Below the pieces are notes generated by a model. The model was given only the letters and a program-made list of their open reading frames with translations. It ran no database searches and was not told where the DNA came from. From Flavobacteriales bacterium (GTDB lineage: Bacteria > Bacteroidota > Bacteroidia > Flavobacteriales_E > Vicingaceae), in assembly GCA_015075325.1 (NCBI GenBank), contig JABTUP010000022.1:1-50949 (forward strand): a DNA stretch of 50,949 bases. The letters run 5' to 3'. The translations under genes and the position numbers were made by a program. Shown here in pieces: positions 21,762-29,842 of the stretch. Numbering within the stretch: position 1 is the stretch's first letter; the number at the start of each line of letters is the position of its first letter.

Positions 21762-22463
21762 ATGAGAAAATCACTTCTCCTTCTTGTTTCTTTACTGTGT
21801 TTTTTTAATCTTAAAACACATGCTCAACATACCGAAATTGGAATATTCCTTGGCTCCTCTTATTATGTTGGCGACCTAAATCCAAATAATCACTTTATTA
21901 ACAAAATAAATCCAGCTTTAGGAGTTCTTTATCGTAAAAACTTAAGTAAACGCTATTCACTTAGGTATGCATTTAATTTTGGATACCTTAGTGCAACCGA
22001 CGATAATAATGGTGCAGAATGGAACAGCTTTAGAAATATTTCATTTTCAACAACCCTAATGGAGGCATCGGGTTTGTTGGAATTTAATTTTTTACCTTAT
22101 CAAATTAATAACTATAATACAGCACCATTTACACCATTTATTTTTATTGGAGCTGCTGTTTTTAGAGTTGCTCCTGAAATAAAAAATAATTCAACAAATT
22201 TAACGGTAAATGCTAAAGATTTAATTGCACCATCTATTCCTTTTGGATTTGGCTTAAAATTTAATTTTATTAGAAATTTAGGCTTAAATATTGAATGGAG
22301 CTTGAGAAAAACTTTTACTGATGAAATAGATGGGTTGTTGCCGACATATTCAAATGGGCTACAATTAACTAGTTCGCAAAACAATGATTGGTACTCTTTC
22401 GCAGGAATTACAATCAATTATAAAATTTTAACAAAATCAGATCATTGTCCTGTTGTAAAATAG
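21762..22463 (+). CDS. porG: PorG-type type IX secretion outer-membrane protein
   Basis: Protein of 233 aa with a signal peptide (RKSLLLLVSLLCFFNLKTHAQ). The pattern TEIGIFLGSSYYVGDLN, LRYAFNFGYLSA, PFGFGLKFNF and WSLRKTFTDEIDGL fits DUF6089/PorG, an eight-stranded barrel that anchors the PorK/PorN ring of the type IX secretion and gliding system. No other por or gld gene is in the window. It follows its paralogue and precedes uppS. The assignment rests on family pattern and position; function in secretion is inferred. Confidence 0.75.
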   Translation: MRKSLLLLVSLLCFFNLKTHAQHTEIGIFLGSSYYVGDLNPNNHFINKINPALGVLYRKNLSKRYSLRYAFNFGYLSATDDNNGAEWNSFRNISFSTTLMEASGLLEFNFLPYQINNYNTAPFTPFIFIGAAVFRVAPEIKNNSTNLTVNAKDLIAPSIPFGFGLKFNFIRNLGLNIEWSLRKTFTDEIDGLLPTYSNGLQLTSSQNNDWYSFAGITINYKILTKSDHCPVVK

Positions 22464-22511
22464 GGTTATTAATACCATATTTGCACCTTGCAAAATTGCA
22501 GGCTTTTTTTA

Positions 22512-23255
22512 ATGAGTAACAAAACACAAATAGATTTAACCAAAGTACCTAAACATATTGCCATTATTATGGATGGTAATGGAAGATGGGCTAAAGTACA
22601 CAACCAGCCAAGGGTTTTTGGACATTCAAAAGGAGTTGTTTCTGTTCGAGATGTTGTTGAAGGTGCTGGAGAAATAGGAGTTAAACACCTCACTCTTTAC
22701 GCATTCTCTACCGAAAATTGGAAACGCCCTAAGCTCGAAGTTTCGGCATTAATGCAACTCTTGGTTAATACCATTAGTAAAGAAACCGACAGTTTAAACA
22801 AAAATAATGTAAAACTAACAGCTATTGGCGATTTGAAAAGCTTGCCATCATCGTGTTATTCAGAACTAAATAAAGCAATTGAAAAAACTTCAGCTAATAC
22901 AGGGTTGAATTTGATTCTAGCATTAAGTTATAGTGCTAAATGGGAATTAACAGAAGCCATAAAACAAATTGCTAAAGATGTGCAAAATAACACCTTGCCT
23001 GTAAATGATATTACAGAATCTATTATCAACAATTATTTAAACACCAAAGACATTCCTGAACCTGAATTGCTTATACGAACTAGTGGAGAACACCGAATTA
23101 GTAACTTTTTGCTGTGGCAAATTGCTTATTCAGAATTGTATTTTTCTGATAAACTTTGGCCAGACTATAGAAAAGAAGACCTGTTTGAAGCCATTATCGA
23201 TTATCAGAAAAGAGAGCGAAGATTTGGACTTACTAGTGAGCAATTAACTTCTTAA
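22512..23255 (+). CDS. uppS: Undecaprenyl diphosphate synthase
   Basis: Cis-prenyltransferase of 247 aa that makes the lipid carrier for peptidoglycan and surface polysaccharides. HIAIIMDGNGRWAK contains the catalytic Asp (D21), and RTSGEHRISNFLLWQIAYSE and LWPDYRKEDL are the C-terminal substrate motifs. The ATG at 22512 is chosen over an upstream TTG (22488), which lies just after a near-consensus -7 element (CATATTTG ending near 22490). The stop codon abuts the bamA ATG with no gap. Confidence 0.96.
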   Translation: MSNKTQIDLTKVPKHIAIIMDGNGRWAKVHNQPRVFGHSKGVVSVRDVVEGAGEIGVKHLTLYAFSTENWKRPKLEVSALMQLLVNTISKETDSLNKNNVKLTAIGDLKSLPSSCYSELNKAIEKTSANTGLNLILALSYSAKWELTEAIKQIAKDVQNNTLPVNDITESIINNYLNTKDIPEPELLIRTSGEHRISNFLLWQIAYSELYFSDKLWPDYRKEDLFEAIIDYQKRERRFGLTSEQLTS

Positions 23256-25739
23256 ATGAAAAAAATCATCTATTTTATACTTATTGTTTTTTCTCCTTTA
23301 TTCCTTAAAGGACAATTTTCTATTAATAACGATTTAAACGATATCAGCTATTCTACTCCAAAAGAATATGAAATTGCAGGCGTAACTGTGGCTGGAGCAG
23401 ATTTTTTTGATTCTCAAGCAATCATCTCATTGTCTGGTTTAGAGGTTGGTAAAATCATTAGAGTGCCTGGTGATAAAATTACAAAAGCAATTAAAAGCTT
23501 ATGGGATCAAAAACTATTTTCTGATGTTAAAATTGTTGCTTTAAAAATTGATGGAAATAAAATTTTTCTGGAAATAAGAATAAAAGAATTACCTCGTTTA
23601 TCAAAATATAAATTTACAGGTGTTCGTAAAGGAAAACAAAAAGATTTAAGAGAAGAACTCAATCTGCAACGTGGTAAAATTGTAAATGAAAACCTCATAT
23701 TAAATACCCAAAATAAAGTAAAAGCTCATTTTGTGGGTAAAGGCTTTTTAAATACAAAAGTTAACATTACTCAAGAGGTAGATTCTAATGCTGCAAATAA
23801 TGTTATATTATCAATTAATGTAAATGTTAGTAAAAGAACTAAAATTAAAAACATTAACATTTATGGTAATCAAGCAATAAAATCAAGTAAACTAAGACGT
23901 TCTTTTAAAGATACTAAACGAAGGAGATGGTATAATTTATTCGGAACTTCAAAATACATCCCCAATTCTTACCAAAAAGATAGAAATAACATTGTTGAAA
24001 AATACAATGAAAAAGGATATCGTGATGCAAAAATTGAATCCGATTCTGTTACTGACCTCAGTGAAAAATTAGTTGAAATTGATATTACCATTTCAGAAGG
24101 AAACCAATACTATTTTAGAGATGTTAAATGGGTGGGTAATACCATTCATTCAACAGATGTGCTTAATAGAATTTTAGATATTAAAAAAGGCGATGTTTAC
24201 AATAAAAAAATTCTCGACGAACGTCTTTTTATGAATCAAAACGGTAGAGATGTTAGTTCACTTTATTTAGATGATGGGTACCTTTTCTTTAATATTTCGC
24301 CTGTTGAGGTTAGGATTGAAAACGATTCTATTGACTTGGAAATGAGAATTTACGAAGGTAAACAAGCAACCATTAACAACATTACAATTGTTGGAAATAG
24401 CAAAACCAATGACCATGTTATCCGTCGAGAAATAAGAACTCGACCAGGTCAACTTTTTAGCCGTTCCGACATTATTAGAACACAACGAGAGTTGGCTCAA
24501 TTGGGTTATTTTAATCCAGAGAGTTTAGGGGTAAACCCAAAACCCGACCAAGAAAATGGAACAGTTGACATTGAATATGTAGTTGAGGAAAAACCATCTG
24601 ACCAAATCGAGCTTTCTGGAGGCTGGGGAGGAGGAAGAGTTATTGGAACTTTAGGTGTAAGTTTTAATAATTTTTCTGCTAAAAATATTTTTAAAGGAGA
24701 TGCTTGGAGACCATTGCCAGCGGGTGACGGACAAAAGTTAAGTTTAAGAGCACAAACTAGTGGACGACAATATCAAGCATATAGCTTTTCGTTTACTGAG
24801 CCATGGCTAGGAGGAAGAAAGCCGAATTCTTTAAGCGTGAGTTTATTTCACCAAGTTCAATCAAATGGTTTAACAGGAGACAACAATCAGTCGATAAAAA
24901 TTTATGGAACATCAGTTGGTTTAGGTAGAAGATTAAAATTCCCTGATGACTTTTTTACCTTATACAATGAGGTATCTTATCAATATTATGTGTTAAATCA
25001 ATATTATTCAGCTTTTGCGTTTTCTGACGGTTTTACCAATAACTTAAGCTTTAAAACGGTGTTGTCCAGAAACTCAGTTGATAGCCCTATTTATCCTAGA
25101 ACAGGTTCTCAAACGACATTAACATTGCAGTTAACACCACCTTATTCAATGTTCAGACCAAAGGATACTGACTACTCAACCATGAGTGCACAAGAAAAAT
25201 ATAGATTTACTGAATATCACAAATGGAAATTCCAAACTTCTTGGTTTTCAAAACTTGCAGGGAACTTAGTATTAAACACCAAAGCAGGTTTCGGATTTTT
25301 AGGTTCGTATAATCCAGAATTACCCTCTCCATTTGAGCGTTTTTATTTAGGTGGCGATGGTTTATCAGGTTTTGCAATAGATGGTAGAGAAATAATAGCT
25401 TTAAGAGGTTTTGGAAACGGCGATGCATCACCTAACACAGGAGCAACAGTAATTGCAAAATATACAGCCGAACTCCGCTACCCACTTACGTTAAACCCAA
25501 CTGCAACAATTTATGGCTTAGTTTTTGGAGAAGCAGGTAACTCATGGGGCTCGTTTAGCAGAGCTAACCCATTTCAAGTATATAAATCTGCTGGTTTTGG
25601 AGTAAGAATTTATATGCCATTTTTTGGAATGTTAGGTTTAGATTGGGGTTATAGGTTCGACCAAATCCCAGGCAAAACAGACCCCAACAGTCGTAGCGAA
25701 ATCCACTTTAGTATTGGAGGCAGCATAAACGGCTGGTAA
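23256..25739 (+). CDS. bamA: Outer-membrane assembly factor BamA
   Basis: Protein of 827 aa that folds beta barrels into the outer membrane. It has a signal peptide (IYFILIVFSPLFLKG), POTRA repeats over about residues 35-450 (such as YEIAGVTVAGADFFDSQAI, TKIKNINIYGNQAIKSSKL, TINNITIVGNSKTNDHVIRR) and a C-terminal Omp85 barrel ending SIGGSINGW. LGGDGLSG and FGVRIYMPFFGMLGLDWGY are typical barrel segments. It starts on the base after the uppS stop and is followed by two Skp chaperones, the normal arrangement. Confidence 0.96.
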   Translation: MKKIIYFILIVFSPLFLKGQFSINNDLNDISYSTPKEYEIAGVTVAGADFFDSQAIISLSGLEVGKIIRVPGDKITKAIKSLWDQKLFSDVKIVALKIDGNKIFLEIRIKELPRLSKYKFTGVRKGKQKDLREELNLQRGKIVNENLILNTQNKVKAHFVGKGFLNTKVNITQEVDSNAANNVILSINVNVSKRTKIKNINIYGNQAIKSSKLRRSFKDTKRRRWYNLFGTSKYIPNSYQKDRNNIVEKYNEKGYRDAKIESDSVTDLSEKLVEIDITISEGNQYYFRDVKWVGNTIHSTDVLNRILDIKKGDVYNKKILDERLFMNQNGRDVSSLYLDDGYLFFNISPVEVRIENDSIDLEMRIYEGKQATINNITIVGNSKTNDHVIRREIRTRPGQLFSRSDIIRTQRELAQLGYFNPESLGVNPKPDQENGTVDIEYVVEEKPSDQIELSGGWGGGRVIGTLGVSFNNFSAKNIFKGDAWRPLPAGDGQKLSLRAQTSGRQYQAYSFSFTEPWLGGRKPNSLSVSLFHQVQSNGLTGDNNQSIKIYGTSVGLGRRLKFPDDFFTLYNEVSYQYYVLNQYYSAFAFSDGFTNNLSFKTVLSRNSVDSPIYPRTGSQTTLTLQLTPPYSMFRPKDTDYSTMSAQEKYRFTEYHKWKFQTSWFSKLAGNLVLNTKAGFGFLGSYNPELPSPFERFYLGGDGLSGFAIDGREIIALRGFGNGDASPNTGATVIAKYTAELRYPLTLNPTATIYGLVFGEAGNSWGSFSRANPFQVYKSAGFGVRIYMPFFGMLGLDWGYRFDQIPGKTDPNSRSEIHFSIGGSINGW

Positions 25740-25782
25740 AATAATAGTTAACTAACATCGAAGCAATTCGAAAAAAAATTGT

Positions 25783-25788
25783 AGGAGG
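25783..25788 (+). promoter_or_regulatory. Strong Shine-Dalgarno before the first skp gene
   Basis: AGGAGG lies 8 nt before the ATG at 25797. Shine-Dalgarno sequences are rare in this genome, so this one stands out; it would suit a highly translated chaperone. Confidence 0.6.
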
Positions 25789-25796
25789 ACAAAAAA

Positions 25797-26330
25797 ATGA
25801 AAACATTAACAAAAATTATTGCTGTATTTGGTTTAATATTTTACACTTTTTCAGCAACAGCACAAAAGTTTGGATATGTTGATACAGAGTACATTTTGAA
25901 TAACATTCCGGCTTATAAAGAAACACAAGGAGAACTTGATAAATTATCAATAGAATGGCAAAAACAATTGGAGCGTCAATACAGCGAAATTGATAAAATG
26001 TATAAAAATTATCAAGCAGAACAAATTCTTTTAACGGAAGACATGAAAACTAAACGTGAAGAAGAAATTATTAAAAAAGAAAAAGAAGCGAAAGAGTACC
26101 AAAAGCAAAAATTTGGCGTTGATGGAGAGTTGTTTAAAAAACGTCAGGAATTGGTAAAACCTATACAGGATAAAGTTTATCAAGCAGTTAAAGATGTTGC
26201 TGATGCAAGTGGTTTAGACATTATTTTTGATAAATCAAGTGGGTTAACCATGCTTTATTCAAATGCGAAGTACAATAAAAGTGATGCGGTGTTAAAAAAA
26301 TTAGGCTACACACCAGGCGAATCTAAATAA
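25797..26330 (+). CDS. OmpH/Skp-family periplasmic chaperone (copy 1)
   Basis: Protein of 177 aa with a signal peptide (ending FSATAQ). A short N-terminal beta segment (KFGYVDTEYILNNIP) is followed by long charged coiled-coil arms (about 45-115, rich in Lys, Glu and Gln) and a return strand (DVADASGLDIIFDKSSGL). Skp trimers hold unfolded outer-membrane proteins for BamA. It is followed 36 nt later by a second family member, so the two are a tandem duplication. Confidence 0.93.
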   Translation: MKTLTKIIAVFGLIFYTFSATAQKFGYVDTEYILNNIPAYKETQGELDKLSIEWQKQLERQYSEIDKMYKNYQAEQILLTEDMKTKREEEIIKKEKEAKEYQKQKFGVDGELFKKRQELVKPIQDKVYQAVKDVADASGLDIIFDKSSGLTMLYSNAKYNKSDAVLKKLGYTPGESK

Positions 26331-26366
26331 TAAATTATATTTACAATCTTAAAAAAAATAAAAAAC

Positions 26367-26876
26367 ATGAATAACTTAAAATTAATAGTAGTAGCACTTG
26401 TAGTTGTAATGGCAACTAGCGTTTTTGGTCAAAAAGCAGTAAAAATTGGTCATATTAATTCTAACGAATTATTGTCAGCAATGCCAGAAAGAACAAAAAT
26501 TCAAACTGAATTAGAAACTTATGCAAATGATTTAAGAACAACACTTGAAACCATGCGTAAAGAATATGAAACTAAAATTCAAGAGTTTCAAGCAAAACAA
26601 GATGTGATGACCGATGTAATTAAAAATTCTAAAATCAAAGAAATTACCGATTTAGAAAAAAGAATTACTGAGTTTCAACAAACTGCAGAAGCTGATTTAC
26701 AAAAGAAAGAACAAGAATTGTTGCAACCAGTAATAGATAAAGCCAAAGAAGCAATTAACAATGTTGCAAAAGAAAACGCTTATACTTATATTTTAGATTC
26801 AAGTGTTGGTGTAGTTTTATACTCTGTTGAAGGTGATGATATTTTACCATTGGTTAAAAAGAAATTAGGTTTATAA
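26367..26876 (+). CDS. OmpH/Skp-family periplasmic chaperone (copy 2)
   Basis: Protein of 169 aa with signal peptide (LIVVALVVVMATSVFG). KIGHINSNELLSAMPERT is the family strand, followed by a coiled coil over about residues 40-125 and the closing NVAKENAYTYILDSSVG. It diverges from copy 1 in sequence but has the same layout. A terminator (26901-26936) follows the stop codon, so the bamA-skp unit probably ends here. Confidence 0.93.
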   Translation: MNNLKLIVVALVVVMATSVFGQKAVKIGHINSNELLSAMPERTKIQTELETYANDLRTTLETMRKEYETKIQEFQAKQDVMTDVIKNSKIKEITDLEKRITEFQQTAEADLQKKEQELLQPVIDKAKEAINNVAKENAYTYILDSSVGVVLYSVEGDDILPLVKKKLGL

Positions 26877-26900
26877 AAAATTATCAACTGATAAAAACTA

Positions 26901-26936
26901 AAAGCTCTTTCGATTAAATTTGAAAGAGCTTTTTTT
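26901..26936 (+). terminator. Terminator directly abutting the murI start codon
   Basis: Stem AAAGCTCTTTC (26901-26911) pairs with GAAAGAGCTTT (26922-26932), then T to 26936. The ATG of murI is at 26937, so the T run is the last sequence before translation. Confidence 0.85.
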
Positions 26937-27740
26937 ATGAATTACAATAAAAACATATCGGCAGAATCACCAATTGGAGTTTTCGATTCAGGATTGGGAG
27001 GTTTATCCATTTGGAAAGAAATAAACCAATTGTTGCCCAACGAAAATACCATTTATCTTGCTGATAGCAAAAATGCTCCCTATGGCGAAAAATCGAAGCA
27101 AGAAATAATTGATTTCAGTATAAAAAACACTGAATATTTACTAAATAAAGGGTGTAAAATGATTGTCGTTGCTTGTAATACAGCCACAACCAATGCAATT
27201 AAAGTATTAAGAAAAAACTACTCTATTCCATTTATAGGAATTGAACCAGCTATAAAACCAGCAGCATTACAAACCAAAACCAATAAAATTGGAGTGTTGG
27301 CAACCAAAGGAACACTAAGTAGCGAGTTGTTTATTTCAACTTCAGAACAATTTAGGGCATCAAAAGATATTATTGAGGTTGAAGGAAAAGGGTTGGTTTC
27401 ATTAATTGAGGCAGGAGAAATAGAAGCCACAAAGCCACTTTTAGAGGAATTTCTAAAACCACTTATTAACGAAGGTGTTGATTGTGTTGTATTAGGTTGC
27501 TCGCATTACCCATTTCTTATACCAATTATTCAATCAATTTTACCTCAAGAAATTAAAATAATTGATTCGGGTGAAGCTGTAGCAAAGCAAACAAAAAATA
27601 TTTTAGAACAAAATCAATTACTTAATTCAATTGCATCATCAAAAAATGTTTTTTATACCAACGGGAATTTATCTTTAATGAAACGGTTTTTAAATCAAAT
27701 TAACATAAATAGCGATGCCGTATTTTATGAGCATTTTTGA
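26937..27740 (+). CDS. murI: Glutamate racemase
   Basis: Enzyme of 267 aa that makes D-glutamate for peptidoglycan. SPIGVFDSGLGGLSIW supplies the Asp-Ser motif, VVACNTATTNA the first catalytic Cys (C80) and VVLGCSHYPFL the second (C188). The ATG at 26937 follows immediately on the terminator of the skp gene, with no room for a leader; a few extra N-terminal residues (NYNKNISAE) precede the conserved start. The next Met is deep in the protein, so this start is well supported. Transcription must come from read-through or from a promoter inside skp. Confidence 0.95.
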   Translation: MNYNKNISAESPIGVFDSGLGGLSIWKEINQLLPNENTIYLADSKNAPYGEKSKQEIIDFSIKNTEYLLNKGCKMIVVACNTATTNAIKVLRKNYSIPFIGIEPAIKPAALQTKTNKIGVLATKGTLSSELFISTSEQFRASKDIIEVEGKGLVSLIEAGEIEATKPLLEEFLKPLINEGVDCVVLGCSHYPFLIPIIQSILPQEIKIIDSGEAVAKQTKNILEQNQLLNSIASSKNVFYTNGNLSLMKRFLNQININSDAVFYEHF

Positions 27741-27772
27741 AAAAAAAATCAGTTAGATTTCTTGGTATGATA

Positions 27773-27814
27773 AAAATGAAAAAATCCCTAATAATTTAGG
27801 GATTTTTTCATTTT
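27773..27814. terminator. Bidirectional terminator between murI and the cysteine-rich gene
   Basis: An 18-bp perfect stem (27773-27790 with 27797-27814) with a 6-nt loop, AT-rich with T runs on both sides. It separates two convergent genes and should stop transcription from both. Confidence 0.92.
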
Positions 27815-27841
27815 AGATGTTATATAAGCCATCAAAGTTTG

Positions 27842-29647
27842 TTAGTTTGATGTAACCAAAACAGGTAGTTGTATTAAGTTTACTTTAGCACAATAAGTTT
27901 CTAACTCCGATTTCCATTGTGTGTTATCTTTTAGTTTTGGCAATAATGTTTTGTAGTATTCAATTCCACTCAAAAGATTTTCTTTAAACGTAGCAAAATA
28001 TTTTATTTTACGTTCATTCACATCTTCGGGGGCACAATTGTTTAATTCTTTTATTAAATAATCAATGTACATGCCTAGTTCTTTAATATACATGTTTGGA
28101 CGATAGGTGTCGTTTAGTAAATTAATTTTACCATATATGTGTCCAACCATTTCTGCTAAGGTTGCTTTTTTAGAGAAATAAGCCATATTTGGACCAGGGC
28201 ACACAGAAATTCCTTTTCCATCAGAAGATTTTAATAAATCATTTTCGGTGTAGGCTGTCATTACCAAACCAGCACACAAACAAGATTTTACAGTAATTTT
28301 ATCGTATTGCTTTTTATACTCTTTTTCATCCGAAATATTTTTGGCGTCTAATTCAGCAATTTTTAATTTTTGATATTGACGAGATGCTAAACAAATCGGT
28401 TTATCGGTAAACTCTTTGTTGTAAAGTTTTAAATATTGGCTAGGGCAAGCACTTCCTGGTTTTCCAGCTGCAATTTTTTCATCACGTTCATTGTCTTTAG
28501 TATTTCCAACTACACAGTTAAACGGAACCCCAATAGGAGAAATGTCACTCAAATACAAATCTTCTTCTTTTGCATTGGATAGTAAATTAAAAGTGTCGTT
28601 GTCAATATTAACTGCTTCAGGAACAAGTAAAAATGGAGTTCCCCAACCAACACTATCTACCTCATAATAATCAGTTAAAAATTGATGCTCAGTAATGTTT
28701 CCAACTCCACCTTGTGCGGTAACTTTCATTTCTAATGGACGATTCAATCTTGGTTTACCTAAACTTTCTAAAGCGTCGTTTAATATTTGGTGAACTTCTT
28801 CAATTAAAGTTTTTCGATTTTGTTTAAATTCCTCTAAAATAGGTCCCATTAAAAAACCATCGGTAGCAAAAGCATGACCGCCACAGTTTAAACCTGATTC
28901 TACTCTGTATTCGGAAACCCAAACACCTTTTTTTGCCAAAAATTTTCCTTGCACCAATGCCGAGCGGTAATCGCTCACTTTGAGAATAATTTTTTTATCT
29001 ACCTCTCCTTTTTCATTCGGAAAAAAAGCATCGAAATTAGAAATATAGCTATATAATCTTGGGTTTAAACCAGCAGAAAGTACTAATCCCGATTTAAGGT
29101 TGCTGTTTGCAAAACCACGAACGGCAGCATGAGCGTCGTTAAATTCAATAGGTAATTGTTCTCCTTTTTGGTTGTAATTATCTCGGTCTAATTTGGTCAT
29201 GATATTGATGTCAATTGAACCAGCAACAATATTGGCTCTTAGCCAATTTTGAATACTAAGCTTTACTTCATGTTCTTTTTCATTCAACATTTTTTGGTAT
29301 TCTTTCTTAAGTGTTGAAAAATCAGGAAGCATTTCAAAATACTTAGTAATTTCAGAGCCTGTTTCAAAAGCAGAACTTTTTAATTCTTGAAATTTATCGT
29401 GAACCATGTCGTTCACAAGGTTTAAATAAGCAGTAATCCTTTTGGCTCTTTTATCAAACTCATCTTTGTGTATTGGCGAAAATGGTCGATTTAGCTTAGT
29501 TGAATAAAATTCTCTAAGACGTTCAAGTAACATGTCGTCGCCAACAGAAAGTACCGAAGATATTCCATATTGAGCAACTTTAACTGGTGTGTCAACGGTA
29601 TAACCAATACCCATTACTGGGATGTGAAAATTGTGAGATAAGGTCAT
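27842..29647 (-). CDS. Conserved cysteine-rich protein, possible flavin TIM-barrel enzyme
   Basis: Protein of 601 aa from ATG 29647. A perfect minus-strand -7 element (TACTTTTG, 29692-29685) lies 38 nt upstream, which excludes the longer reading. No signal peptide. The N-terminus (IPVMGIGYTVDTPVKVAQYG) and AQGGVGN with DSVGWGTPFLLVPE (about 311-344) recall nitronate-monooxygenase or glutamate-synthase-like TIM barrels, where such Gly-rich segments hold FMN phosphate. Seven cysteines lie at 255, 378, 401, 419, 456, 458 and 483 (SGLNCGGHAFATDG, GSACPSQY, KPICLASRQ, VKSCLCAG, VCPGPNMAYFSKK), compatible with an Fe-S cluster. I do not recognise a characterised homologue. It is monocistronic. Confidence 0.75.
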   Translation of the reverse strand: MTLSHNFHIPVMGIGYTVDTPVKVAQYGISSVLSVGDDMLLERLREFYSTKLNRPFSPIHKDEFDKRAKRITAYLNLVNDMVHDKFQELKSSAFETGSEITKYFEMLPDFSTLKKEYQKMLNEKEHEVKLSIQNWLRANIVAGSIDINIMTKLDRDNYNQKGEQLPIEFNDAHAAVRGFANSNLKSGLVLSAGLNPRLYSYISNFDAFFPNEKGEVDKKIILKVSDYRSALVQGKFLAKKGVWVSEYRVESGLNCGGHAFATDGFLMGPILEEFKQNRKTLIEEVHQILNDALESLGKPRLNRPLEMKVTAQGGVGNITEHQFLTDYYEVDSVGWGTPFLLVPEAVNIDNDTFNLLSNAKEEDLYLSDISPIGVPFNCVVGNTKDNERDEKIAAGKPGSACPSQYLKLYNKEFTDKPICLASRQYQKLKIAELDAKNISDEKEYKKQYDKITVKSCLCAGLVMTAYTENDLLKSSDGKGISVCPGPNMAYFSKKATLAEMVGHIYGKINLLNDTYRPNMYIKELGMYIDYLIKELNNCAPEDVNERKIKYFATFKENLLSGIEYYKTLLPKLKDNTQWKSELETYCAKVNLIQLPVLVTSN

Positions 29648-29684
29648 TGTTGTTGTTTTTCTTTTTTTTCTATGATTTAACTTA

Positions 29685-29692
29685 CAAAAGTA
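29685..29692 (-). promoter_or_regulatory. -7 element of the cysteine-rich protein gene
   Basis: CAAAAGTA on the plus strand is TACTTTTG on the minus strand, 38 nt before the ATG at 29647. No good -33 element is visible. Confidence 0.5.
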
Positions 29693-29816
29693 ATGATAAA
29701 TCTTATATGAAAAAATGATTGTAGAAACTTCATAAACATCAATTAACAGAACTTTATAAAAGAAGTTGGTTAGCAACCAATTAAAAAAAGAATTTTCATA
29801 GATGTATTGAAATTCT

Positions 29817-29824
29817 TACTTTTG
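29817..29824 (+). promoter_or_regulatory. -7 element of the substrate-binding lipoprotein gene
   Basis: TACTTTTG at 29817-29824, 18 nt before the ATG at 29843. The -33 position has TTTC rather than TTTG. It places the start of transcription after the in-frame TTG at 29807, so the shorter start is used. Confidence 0.55.
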
Positions 29825-29842
29825 TTTCCTAATAAAATAAAA

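Noticed and set aside
22488..22511. TTG start for uppS
   Set aside because: It lies right at a -7 element, where transcription has not yet begun; the ATG at 22512 gives the expected N-terminus.
29648..29776. N-terminal extension of the cysteine-rich protein (43 extra residues)
   Set aside because: It overlaps the promoter, has no family pattern, and a good ATG (29647) follows.
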